This document shows, in pieces, positions 18,204-26,018 of a stretch of DNA of 64,000 nucleotides. The stretch lies in the NCBI GenBank assembly GCA_039968605.1, contig JBDVPM010000008.1, forward strand, positions 2,222,968 through 2,286,967. The letters run 5' to 3'. The position numbers and the translations under genes were made by a program. Within the stretch, counting starts at the first letter, position 1. Each line of letters begins with the position of its first letter. Source of the stretch: Alteripontixanthobacter sp. GTDB lineage: Bacteria > Pseudomonadota > Alphaproteobacteria > Sphingomonadales > Sphingomonadaceae. The notes under the pieces were generated by a model, which had not been told where the DNA came from, searched no databases, and saw nothing but the letters and a program-made list of their open reading frames with translations.

Positions 18204-18536
18204 ATGAAAAACACATTCACAATCGCGCTGGTGTCCGGTGCAGCCCTGGCGCTGGCCGCCTGCGGCAGCACCGATGACGCGGCGACCGAAGCGGAGTCCG
18301 ATACGGTCGAGATCCCGGCCGAGGAAGCCGTGGCCGATCTGACCGAGGAGCCGGTGGCCGATCCCGCCGCAATGGAAACCGAGGAAACCACCGACGAAAC
18401 CAGCGTCAGCGAACAGACCGCCGCCGAAGAAGCCGGTGCGAACGCTGCTGATGTGGCCGCACGTGCACAGGCGGTTGCCGCCGGGGTCAATGCCGCGACC
18501 GAAGCTGCCGAGGAATCGATGGAAAACGCCAACTGA
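18204..18536 (+). CDS. Small acidic lipoprotein
   Basis: 110 residues. Signal peptide with lipobox LAAC gives a mature lipoprotein beginning at Cys near residue 20. The mature part is low-complexity and very rich in Glu, Ala, Thr and Asp. No domain is recognised. It is one of three such genes in the window (see 18628 and 24477). Confidence 0.75.
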   Translation: MKNTFTIALVSGAALALAACGSTDDAATEAESDTVEIPAEEAVADLTEEPVADPAAMETEETTDETSVSEQTAAEEAGANAADVAARAQAVAAGVNAATEAAEESMENAN

Positions 18537-18627
18537 GGCAGTTCCCCTTGCGGAAAATCAGGCGGGCGGTGCGCACTCAGCGTTTCGCCCGCTTTTCCTT
18601 TGCGCAATTGTCTGCAAAGGTGGCGTG

Positions 18628-18900
18628 ATGAAACGTATCGCCGCTTTCACTTGCGCAGCCGCGCTGTTGGCACTGGCCGGCTGCGGCCCATCGGGCAACG
18701 ATACCGGCCCGGGCGGGGTTAGCGTCGACGAGGCCGAAGCCCTCGACCAAGCTGCCGAGATGATCGAGGCGCGGCGCCTTCCCGAAGACGCGCTTGCAGA
18801 AGAGGCGCTACCTGCAGAATTGCGCGCCGATGCGCCGGTCGAGCTGGCGCCTGGAAACGGTGCCGACACCCCTTCTTCAGAACCTGCCGAGGACGAATAG
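18628..18900 (+). CDS. Small acidic lipoprotein, 3 bases upstream of the acyl-CoA dehydrogenase gene
   Basis: 90 residues. Lipobox LAGC with Cys near residue 19; the mature part is disordered-looking and rich in Glu, Ala and Pro. No known domain. The stop codon lies 3 bases before the ATG of the next gene, so it probably shares a transcript with the acyl-CoA operon, although a functional link is not evident. Confidence 0.75.
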   Translation: MKRIAAFTCAAALLALAGCGPSGNDTGPGGVSVDEAEALDQAAEMIEARRLPEDALAEEALPAELRADAPVELAPGNGADTPSSEPAEDE

Positions 18901-18903
18901 CCC

Positions 18904-20097
18904 ATGCATAATGCCCACCTCATTCCCAGCGACAAGGGGATGGACGCCGATACGTTCGCGCAGTTCATGGAACAGCTGGAACGCTATGTTCGCGAGCGGC
19001 TGATCCCGGCGGAAGAGCAGGTCATTGCCGACGACCGTATTCCAGACGATCTGCTGGATGAAATGCGCGAGATGGGGCTGTTCGGGCTTACCATGCCGGA
19101 AGAATATGGCGGCAGCGGCATGAACATCCCGCAATATGTCGAGACCATCCGCGTGCTCAGCTACGCACTGCCGGCCTATCGCTCGATCACCTCGATCAAT
19201 CTGGGCATGGTGTGCAGCGCGCTGAAGAATTCCGGCACTGACGAGCAGAAGAGCGAATGGCTGCCGCGTCTGGCAGCAGGCGAGATCGCATGCTTCGGCC
19301 TGACCGAGCCGGGCAGCGGCAGCGACAGCGCCGCGATGGCGACGACTGCGAAGCGCAGCGGCAACGGCTATGTTCTGAACGGTTCCAAACGCTACATCAC
19401 CAACGCGCCGCACGCCAAGCTCGGCCTGATCATGGCGCGCACCAATGACGAGGCGCTGCCGCGCAACGCCCATGTCAGCGCATTTCTGGTGGACATGGAT
19501 TCGGCCGGGATTTCGGTCGGCAAACCGGACCGCAAGATGGGCCAGTCCGGCAGCCATATCGCCGACATCTATCTCGACGATGTGCAGGTGGACGGCAATG
19601 CGCTGCTGGGGGGCGATGAAGGCAAGGGCTTCGCCACCGCCATGCAAAGCCTCGACAATGGCCGCCTGTCGGTTGCCGCGGCAGGCGCTGGCTATGCCCG
19701 GCGCATCCTCGACACGGCGCTGAAATATGCCGGTGAGCGCAAGGCGTTTGGAGAGCCGATTTCGCAGTTTCAGCTGATCCAGGCGATGCTGGCCGACAGC
19801 CAGGTCGAAATCTACGCCGCCGAGTGCATGATCCGCGATGCCAGCGCGCTGGCCAATGACGGCAAGGCGATCATCCAAGCCGCCAGTGCCAAGGTTTTCT
19901 CCAGCGAAATGTGCAATCGGGTGGCCGATCGCTGCGTCCAAATACATGGCGGCGCGGGCTATCTGGCGGAATACGAGGCCGAACGCTTCTACCGCGACAG
20001 CCGGATCTACACGATCTACGAAGGCACCACGCAGATCCTGCAGCTGGTGATCGCCAAGAACATGCTGCGCGAATTTGCGAGTGGAGCCGCCGCCTGA
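18904..20097 (+). CDS. Acyl-CoA dehydrogenase
   Basis: 397 residues, FAD flavoprotein of the medium-chain/isovaleryl type. Family marks: CFGLTEPGSGSDSAAM, the RYITNAP loop, GGAGYLAEYEAERFYRDSRI, and the late catalytic Glu position in IYEGTTQIL. It introduces the alpha-beta double bond of an acyl-CoA. Gene neighbours (CoA-transferase, thiolase) form a catabolic set. The chain-length or branched substrate cannot be set from sequence alone. The stop overlaps the next start by one base. Confidence 0.94.
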   Translation: MHNAHLIPSDKGMDADTFAQFMEQLERYVRERLIPAEEQVIADDRIPDDLLDEMREMGLFGLTMPEEYGGSGMNIPQYVETIRVLSYALPAYRSITSINLGMVCSALKNSGTDEQKSEWLPRLAAGEIACFGLTEPGSGSDSAAMATTAKRSGNGYVLNGSKRYITNAPHAKLGLIMARTNDEALPRNAHVSAFLVDMDSAGISVGKPDRKMGQSGSHIADIYLDDVQVDGNALLGGDEGKGFATAMQSLDNGRLSVAAAGAGYARRILDTALKYAGERKAFGEPISQFQLIQAMLADSQVEIYAAECMIRDASALANDGKAIIQAASAKVFSSEMCNRVADRCVQIHGGAGYLAEYEAERFYRDSRIYTIYEGTTQILQLVIAKNMLREFASGAAA

Positions 20098-21356
20098 TGC
20101 ATAGCTTGCTGGGCGGTCTCAGCCTTGTCGAAGTGAGCAGCTTCGTCGCTTCGCCAACCGTCGGCCTCTATTGCGCGCAAATGGGGGCGGATGTGATCCG
20201 TGTCGATCATCTCGGCGGCGGGCTCGATTACGACCGGTACATGCTGACCGAAGAGGGCCGATCGCTGAGCTGGGAAAACCTCAATCGCGGCAAGAAATCG
20301 CTCGCGCTCGACCTGCGCAGCGCGAAGGGGCGCGAGCTGGTGGTGGAGTTGGCGCAGAAGACCGGCCAGATCGTCACCAACGTTCCGCAAGGCAGCTTCC
20401 TCGACCACGCAAAGCTGGCCGAAAAGCGCTCCGATCTGATCAGCTTGCGGATCATGGGCTGGCACGATGGCCGTCAGGCGATGGATTTCACCGTCAATGC
20501 CGCCACCGGATATCCGCTGCAAACCGGACCGGCGGATTGGGATGCGGCCACCGCACCGCCGGTAAATCAGGTGCTGCCGGCATGGGATTTCATCACCGGT
20601 GCCTATTCCGCTTTCGCGCTGCTCGCCGCGATGCGCCACCGCGATGCTACCGGCGAGGGGGCGGAGCTGAAAATCCCGCTCGGCGATGTGGCAATCGGAA
20701 CGCTCGCAAATAGCGGGACGATGGCCGAAATGCTCTATCGCGGCGCGGACCGGGAGCGGCTTGGCAATGATATCTGGGGTGCGTTCGGCACCGATTTTCG
20801 CAGCCGCGACGGGGTGCGTTTCATGGTCGCGGCGCTCACCACCAAGCAATGGGCCGGGTTGGTCGAGGCGTTTGGCCTGGGCGAGCAAATCGCCACCCTT
20901 GAAAGCGCGCTGGGGCTGAGCTTCGCCGTGAGCGACCACAACCGCTTCACCCACCGGGCGGCGCTGGCGCAGCTGTTCCAGAACGTTGCGGGCGAGCGCG
21001 ATTATGCCGATCTGGCGCAGGATCTGGCCAAGGCCGGCACGACTTTCGAACATTATCGCACCATGCATGAGGCATCCACCGATCCGCAGCTGGTGAACGA
21101 GAACCCGCTTTTCGGCCCATCCCCCGCCAACCCCAGCGGCTTCGAATATCCAGCCGCGCGCGCCTTTGCCCGCGTGGCGGGCGCAGAAGCGCACGATCCG
21201 CTGCCCGCCCCCTATCTTGGCGCGAATAGCGAGGAAGTGCTGGCGGGCCAGCTGGGCCTGTCCAGCGGCGCAATCGGTGCGCTGGTGGATGAGGGCGTGG
21301 TCGGCCTGTCGGACAAAAATGCCGATTATCGCCACCGCACCCAGCCCACCGGTTGA
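20097..21356 (+). CDS. Class III (CaiB/BaiF) acyl-CoA transferase
   Basis: 419 residues. Opening pattern LLGGLSLVEVSSFVASPTVGLYCAQMGADVIRVD and LNRGKKSLALDL are diagnostic of the family. The likely active-site Asp is in MDFTVNAATGYPLQTG. It moves CoA between carboxylates, here probably to activate or recycle the acid handled by the flanking dehydrogenase and thiolase. TGATG overlap with the dehydrogenase gene shows coupling. Confidence 0.93.
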   Translation: MHSLLGGLSLVEVSSFVASPTVGLYCAQMGADVIRVDHLGGGLDYDRYMLTEEGRSLSWENLNRGKKSLALDLRSAKGRELVVELAQKTGQIVTNVPQGSFLDHAKLAEKRSDLISLRIMGWHDGRQAMDFTVNAATGYPLQTGPADWDAATAPPVNQVLPAWDFITGAYSAFALLAAMRHRDATGEGAELKIPLGDVAIGTLANSGTMAEMLYRGADRERLGNDIWGAFGTDFRSRDGVRFMVAALTTKQWAGLVEAFGLGEQIATLESALGLSFAVSDHNRFTHRAALAQLFQNVAGERDYADLAQDLAKAGTTFEHYRTMHEASTDPQLVNENPLFGPSPANPSGFEYPAARAFARVAGAEAHDPLPAPYLGANSEEVLAGQLGLSSGAIGALVDEGVVGLSDKNADYRHRTQPTG

Positions 21357-21366
21357 AGGAACCGAC

Positions 21367-22611
21367 ATGACCCAACTTCGCAAAGTCGCCATCTGCACAC
21401 CGCTGCGCACCCCGGTGGGCAAGTTCCTCGGCACGCTCGCCCCGCTGGAGGCTGGCACGCTGGGCGCGATCATCCTGAAGGCGCTGGTCGAGCGTAGCGG
21501 CGTAGATCCGGAGCGGGTGGACGATGTGATCTTCGCTCAGGGCTATGGCAGCGGGGAGGCTCCCGCCATCGGGCGGTGGAGCTGGCTGGCGGCAGGCCTG
21601 CCGATCGGCGTGCCCGGTTATCAGGTGGATCGCCGCTGCGGCAGCGGGCTGCAGGCGGTGATCAACGCCGCGATGATGGTCCAGACCGGTGCGGCGGATT
21701 GCGTCGTTGCGGGCGGCGTGGAATCGATGTCGAACGTGGAGCATTACACCACCAAGGCTCGCCACGGCGCACGGATGGGCGACATGGTGCTGTGGGACCG
21801 GCTGACACGGGGCCGCCTGATGAGCCAGCCGATCGAACGTTTCGGCGTGATTTCCGGCATGATCGAAACGGCGGAAAACCTCGCTGCGGATTACGAAATT
21901 TCCCGCGAGGCGTCGGATGGCTTCGCGGTCCGCAGCCACCAGAATGCAGCGGCGGCGTGGGATGCCGGCAAATTCGACGAACAGCTGGTCCCTGTCGATG
22001 TGCCCCAGCGGCGCGGCGACCCGGTGCGCTTCGACCATGATGAGGGCTATCGCCGCGATGCGGATATGGATTCGCTCGGCAAACTGCGCGCCATCGAAGG
22101 CAAACACAACGCAGCCGCGGTGGTGACGGCAGGCAATGCCAGCCAGCAGAACGATGCGGCGGCGGCTTGCCTCGTAGTCGCGGAAGACAAGGTCGAGCAG
22201 CTCGGCCTGACCCCGCTGCTATGGTTCGATGGCTGGGCGGCGGCAGGCTGCGATCCGGCGCGGATGGGGATCGGTCCGGTCCCGGCGGTGGAACGGCTGT
22301 TCGCACGCGGCGGGGCGAACGGCCAACGCGGCTGGGACGATATCGGCCTGATCGAACTCAACGAGGCATTCGCACCGCAGGCGCTCGCAGTGTTGAAAGG
22401 CTGGGGCTTTGCCGAGGACGATCCGCGGCGCGAGATCGTCAATGTCAACGGCTCGGGCATCTCGCTCGGCCACCCGATCGGCGCGACCGGCGGGCGAATA
22501 CTGGCGGACATGGCGCATGAAATGCACCGGCGCGAGGTGCGCTTTGGCCTCGAGACAATGTGCATCGGCGGCGGGCAAGGGATTGCGGCAATCTTCGAAC
22601 GGGCGGCCTAG
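21367..22611 (+). CDS. Acetyl-CoA C-acetyltransferase (thiolase)
   Basis: 414 residues. Nucleophile Cys91 in DRRCGSGLQAV; second catalytic parts NEAFAPQALAV, NGSGISLGHPIGATGGR (His) and CIGGGQGIA (Cys). ATG at 21367 follows AAGGAA. Third gene of the acyl-CoA operon, cleaving or condensing a 3-ketoacyl-CoA. It converges on the PPK2 gene with a 4-base overlap. Confidence 0.95.
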   Translation: MTQLRKVAICTPLRTPVGKFLGTLAPLEAGTLGAIILKALVERSGVDPERVDDVIFAQGYGSGEAPAIGRWSWLAAGLPIGVPGYQVDRRCGSGLQAVINAAMMVQTGAADCVVAGGVESMSNVEHYTTKARHGARMGDMVLWDRLTRGRLMSQPIERFGVISGMIETAENLAADYEISREASDGFAVRSHQNAAAAWDAGKFDEQLVPVDVPQRRGDPVRFDHDEGYRRDADMDSLGKLRAIEGKHNAAAVVTAGNASQQNDAAAACLVVAEDKVEQLGLTPLLWFDGWAAAGCDPARMGIGPVPAVERLFARGGANGQRGWDDIGLIELNEAFAPQALAVLKGWGFAEDDPRREIVNVNGSGISLGHPIGATGGRILADMAHEMHRREVRFGLETMCIGGGQGIAAIFERAA

Positions 22612-23375
22612 ACCGGATAATTTTCGATCGGCTCGATCACCCGGTATTCTTCCACCAGCGGCTTATGCCCCAGGGAATGAAATTCGAGCTCCGGCGGGTC
22701 CACTCTTGTATCGGGCAAGCGGTCCAGCAAATTGCGGATCAGCGTCAGCCGGCCGTGTTTCTGGTCGTTGAAATCGACCAGCGTCCACGGCGCGTGATCG
22801 GTATGCGTGCCCCTCAGCATCGCTTCGCGCGCCTCGCTATAGGCGGCGTATTTCTCCCGTGCGGCGAGATCGATGGGGGATAGTTTCCAGCGTTTGAGCG
22901 GATCTTCCAGCCGCTCGGCCAACCGTTGCTCCTGCTGCTCCTGGTCGGTGGTCAGCCAATATTTGAACAACAGGATACCGTCATCCACCAGCATCCGTTC
23001 GAATCGCGGCGCTTCTTCCAAAAAGCTGGCAACCTGCCTCTCGCTGGCAAAGCCCATCACCTGCTCAACTCCGGCGCGGTTGTACCAGCTGCGATCGAAC
23101 AGCACGATTTCCCCAGCAGCGGGCAAATGCGCGACATAGCGCTGAAAATACCACTGGGTCATTTCGCGTTCGGTGGGTTTCGACAGCGCCACGGTGCGGC
23201 ATTGGCGCGGATTCAGCCGTCCGCCGACCGCGCGGATCGCCCCGCCCTTGCCCGCAGTATCGCGCCCTTCGAAGATCACGCAGATCCGCTGGCCGGTCAC
23301 GCGTGCCCAGCGCGCCATCTCCACCAGCTCCTTCTGCATGGGCTCGAGCAGCTTTTCGTATTGTTTGCGCTTCAC
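22608..23375 (-). CDS. ppk2: Polyphosphate kinase 2 family protein
   Basis: 255 residues, single-domain PPK2. Walker A EGRDTAGKGGAI near residues 35-46, Walker B LFDRSWYNRAG, and the lid region. It uses polyphosphate to phosphorylate nucleotides (ADP or GDP in class I). The start is GTG (23373-23375), supported by GGGAG 7-8 bases upstream. Divergent from phhA. Confidence 0.93.
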   Translation of the reverse strand: MKRKQYEKLLEPMQKELVEMARWARVTGQRICVIFEGRDTAGKGGAIRAVGGRLNPRQCRTVALSKPTEREMTQWYFQRYVAHLPAAGEIVLFDRSWYNRAGVEQVMGFASERQVASFLEEAPRFERMLVDDGILLFKYWLTTDQEQQEQRLAERLEDPLKRWKLSPIDLAAREKYAAYSEAREAMLRGTHTDHAPWTLVDFNDQKHGRLTLIRNLLDRLPDTRVDPPELEFHSLGHKPLVEEYRVIEPIENYPV

Positions 23376-23431
23376 TATCCGTCTCCCGGAATTGTCTGTT
23401 TACCAACGCGATGCTAGACCGTGTGGCAATC

Positions 23432-24382
23432 ATGGCCACGATAGTCGAACCCCAAAGCGATTTTTCCGCGCTGCCCGAAATGCCCGCGGAAGTGTTTACT
23501 GCGCCCCTCCAGCGTCCCGGTCACCTGGGCGAGGACTGGCTCGAGCCCAAACAGGCCGATTACGATAGCAACGACGATGCGATCTGGGACGATCTGTTCG
23601 CCCGCCAGATGGATGTTTTGCCCGGCCGCGCCTGCAGCGCCTTTATCGCCGGGCTCGACAAGCTCGACCTCGGCAAGGGCGGCGTACCCGATTTCGGCGC
23701 GATGTCGGCCGAACTGGGCAGCCTGACCGGGTGGAGCGTGGTGCCGGTGCCGATGCTGATCCCCGATCACGTGTTCTTCTGGCACCTCGCCAATCGCCGT
23801 TTCCCAGCGGGCAATTTCATCCGCACGCGCGAAACCTTCGATTACATTCAGGAACCCGACGTGTTCCACGATGTGTTCGGCCATGTGCCGATGCTGACCG
23901 ATCCGACCTTCGCCGATTACATGCAGGAATATGGCAAGGCCGGGTGGAAGGCGATGCGTTACAACCGGCTGAAGGCGCTCGGCGCGCTATATTGGTACAC
24001 GGTAGAATTCGGCCTGGTGATGGAGGGTGACCCCGGCAATCAGGAGGTGCGCGCTTACGGCGCAGGCATCCTCTCGGGCCCAACCGAAGCGAAGTTCGCG
24101 GTGGAGGCGGAAAGCCCCAATCGCATCATGCTGAATGTCGACCGGGTGATGCGCACCGATTACGTCATCAGCGACCTGCAGCCGACCTATTTCGTGATAG
24201 AAAGCTTCGAAGACCTGTTCCGCCAGACCGTGGAGCGGGATTTCGACAAGCTGTATCGCAACCTGCCGCCCGCTTTCACCTATGCAAATTCGGCGGTGAT
24301 CGACGTGGATTACGTGGTCAATCGCGGCACGCAGGAATATCTGCTGCGCGGGGGCCGCGGCAGCGGTGCGGCGCCCATCTAG
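23432..24382 (+). CDS. phhA: Phenylalanine 4-monooxygenase
   Basis: 316 residues. The iron ligands of aromatic amino acid hydroxylases are visible: His146 and His151 in PDVFHDVFGHVPML, and Glu192 in YWYTVEFGL. Converts phenylalanine to tyrosine with tetrahydropterin. Start could also be the ATG at 23411; neither has a clear ribosome binding site. The usual partner gene, pterin-4a-carbinolamine dehydratase, is not adjacent. Confidence 0.94.
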   Translation: MATIVEPQSDFSALPEMPAEVFTAPLQRPGHLGEDWLEPKQADYDSNDDAIWDDLFARQMDVLPGRACSAFIAGLDKLDLGKGGVPDFGAMSAELGSLTGWSVVPVPMLIPDHVFFWHLANRRFPAGNFIRTRETFDYIQEPDVFHDVFGHVPMLTDPTFADYMQEYGKAGWKAMRYNRLKALGALYWYTVEFGLVMEGDPGNQEVRAYGAGILSGPTEAKFAVEAESPNRIMLNVDRVMRTDYVISDLQPTYFVIESFEDLFRQTVERDFDKLYRNLPPAFTYANSAVIDVDYVVNRGTQEYLLRGGRGSGAAPI

Positions 24383-24422
24383 ACCCGATCGTTTCGGGCA
24401 TACTCGAAAGTTCAGGCACAAA

Positions 24423-24456
24423 AAAACCGGCGCTGGATCGCTCCAGCGCCGGTTTT
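24423..24456. terminator. Strong bidirectional terminator
   Basis: A perfect 15-base inverted repeat, AAAACCGGCGCTGGA (24423-24437) and its complement (24442-24456), around the tetraloop TCGC. A-runs on the left and T-runs on the right let it act on both strands, between convergent phhA and the acidic lipoprotein gene. Confidence 0.9.
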
Positions 24457-24476
24457 CTCGTTCGACAAAGTCGCGA

Positions 24477-24740
24477 TTACATCGCGTCGCCGTCGGTCAT
24501 TTCTTCGACTTCCGCTTCCATGTTTTCTTCCATGGCATCGGTCTGGTCGTCCATCGCATCGGCGGTATCTTCGCTGATTTCGCCGGAATCTTCCATGTTG
24601 TCGACCATTTCGTCGCGATTGTCTTCCATCGCTTCGATATCGTCTTCCATTTCGTTTTCAGCGGCGCTGTCGCAACCGGCCAGGCCGAGGCTGAGAGCGG
24701 CAACCGAGGCAACCATCGTAGTCTTGAAAATCATCTTCAT
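24477..24740 (-). CDS. Small acidic Met/Asp/Glu-rich lipoprotein
   Basis: 87 residues. Lipobox LAGC with Cys at about residue 23. The mature part is a run of loosely repeated MED, MDD and MEE units (for example EDDIEAMEDNRDEMVDNMED) with about half its residues acidic. It could form an amphipathic helix or be unfolded; no family recognised. Codon use is like that of the neighbours. Confidence 0.78.
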   Translation of the reverse strand: MKMIFKTTMVASVAALSLGLAGCDSAAENEMEDDIEAMEDNRDEMVDNMEDSGEISEDTADAMDDQTDAMEENMEAEVEEMTDGDAM

Positions 24741-24820
24741 CTTGTCTTCCCCTTTGGTAAGTGGAGGCGCACAATAACAAGGTGTCGCCTATTCGGTAAG
24801 TCTTTTAATTGTCTTATGGA

Positions 24821-25075
24821 TCAGTGGTTTGGGTGCTTAACGAGCAGATTGAACGGAATCAATGCCACAATTGCGCCGCAAAATGAGAAGGCGAGCGACT
24901 CCGGACCGATTCCCTCGAACACGGAACCGCGATAGGTCAGGATACCTGCCAGCAAGGCACCGAGGATCCCTACCAGCATGTTCAGTCCGGTGGGCTGCCT
25001 GTCGGCCCGGCGCAGCACGAAAGTCGCCAGCCAGCCGGCCACGCTTCCTACTGCTATCAGAATGATCAAACCCAT
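24821..25075 (-). CDS. GlsB/YeaQ/YmgE-family stress membrane protein
   Basis: 84 residues, three predicted transmembrane helices, starting MGLIILIAVGSVAGWLAT with the conserved GLNMLVGILGALLAG core. AGGAA lies 7 bases before the ATG at 25075; 14 further in-frame codons upstream are not family-like. Members are small stress-induced inner-membrane proteins of unclear action. An EcfG-type promoter lies upstream (25105-25130). Confidence 0.9.
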   Translation of the reverse strand: MGLIILIAVGSVAGWLATFVLRRADRQPTGLNMLVGILGALLAGILTYRGSVFEGIGPESLAFSFCGAIVALIPFNLLVKHPNH

Positions 25076-25104
25076 GAAATTCCTGCCTTCGTGTGTGCAG
25101 GTAA

Positions 25105-25130
25105 AACGCGCGGCCAATCGGAATCGTTCC
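25105..25130 (-). promoter_or_regulatory. EcfG-type general stress promoter
   Basis: On the minus strand GGAAC (25126-25130), exactly 17 bases, then CGTT (25105-25108). This is a perfect match to the alphaproteobacterial EcfG (sigma-EcfG/PhyR) consensus GGAAC-N16/17-CGTT. It lies 30 bases before the start of the GlsB-type gene. Confidence 0.8.
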
Positions 25131-25149
25131 GCCAGGGGTTAGCGCGGGT

Positions 25150-25944
25150 TTAAAATATCGCGAAAAGAGCGCAGCCCAGAACCACGCGGTAGATCACGAA
25201 TACCAGCATCGATGCTTTCTTGAGGAAATTCATCAGGAACATCATCGTGGCGAGCGCCGCGATGAAGGTCAGAGCGCCTGTGACAACCGCATCCTGCTGC
25301 ATCTGAGCGGAGGCATCGGCGAGGTCGAGTGCGGCCAGCAGCCCGGCCCCGGCAACCGCCGGGATGGCGAGCAGGAAGGAAAAGCGCGCTGCCTCCACCC
25401 GCTTGTACCCCAGCGCTCGGGCCGCCGTCATGGTGGAGCCGGAGCGGCTGGTGCCGGGGATCAGCGCCAGCGCCTGCGCCAGCCCGACCAATATGGCATC
25501 GCGCAGGGTCATGTCTTCATAGGATTTGACTTCGCGCCCGAAGCGGTCGGCCAAGCCCAGCAATATGCCGAAGATAATCAGGTTCGTCGCGACCAGATCG
25601 GTACTGCGAAACCCCTCCATATAGCCGCCCAGCTTGAGGAACAGCCCGACCACGACCGCAGGGATGGTGCCGATCGCGATCCACCAGAACAACCGCTTTT
25701 GTTGCGGATCGTCGGCCAGACCCACGCTGGCAAAGCCGCCCCGTGCCAAGCCAATTACGTCCTTGCGAAAATACAGGATGATCGCCAGCAGCGACCCGAC
25801 ATGTACAGCCACGTCGATCAACGGCCCCTGATCCGCAAAATCGGTGAAATAGGGCACCAGAATCAGGTGGCCCGACGACGAAATCGGCAGGAATTCGGTA
25901 ATTCCCTGCACGAGCGCGAGGATGATTTGCTGGATGAGCGACAT
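25150..25944 (-). CDS. uppP: Undecaprenyl-diphosphate phosphatase
   Basis: 264 residues, polytopic inner-membrane enzyme. Both family signatures are present: ITEFLPISSSGHLILV near the N-terminus and ALALIPGTSRSGSTMTAA in the middle. It recycles the lipid carrier for peptidoglycan and O-antigen. Full length. Confidence 0.97.
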   Translation of the reverse strand: MSLIQQIILALVQGITEFLPISSSGHLILVPYFTDFADQGPLIDVAVHVGSLLAIILYFRKDVIGLARGGFASVGLADDPQQKRLFWWIAIGTIPAVVVGLFLKLGGYMEGFRSTDLVATNLIIFGILLGLADRFGREVKSYEDMTLRDAILVGLAQALALIPGTSRSGSTMTAARALGYKRVEAARFSFLLAIPAVAGAGLLAALDLADASAQMQQDAVVTGALTFIAALATMMFLMNFLKKASMLVFVIYRVVLGCALFAIF

Positions 25945-26018
25945 GGCTGCGCGCTGTTGTGTGGGCGGGGCGCCAAGTCAAGCGAATGCGCTTGGAAGGG
26001 CGGCCCCGCCCGGCAGCC

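Noticed and set aside
16261-18207. 648-codon plus-strand open frame opposite recQ
   Set aside because: Antisense of RecQ with no recognisable sequence; stop codons are rare because of base composition.
22608-22611. Translational coupling between thiolase and PPK2
   Set aside because: The genes are convergent; the 4-base overlap is only of stop codons.
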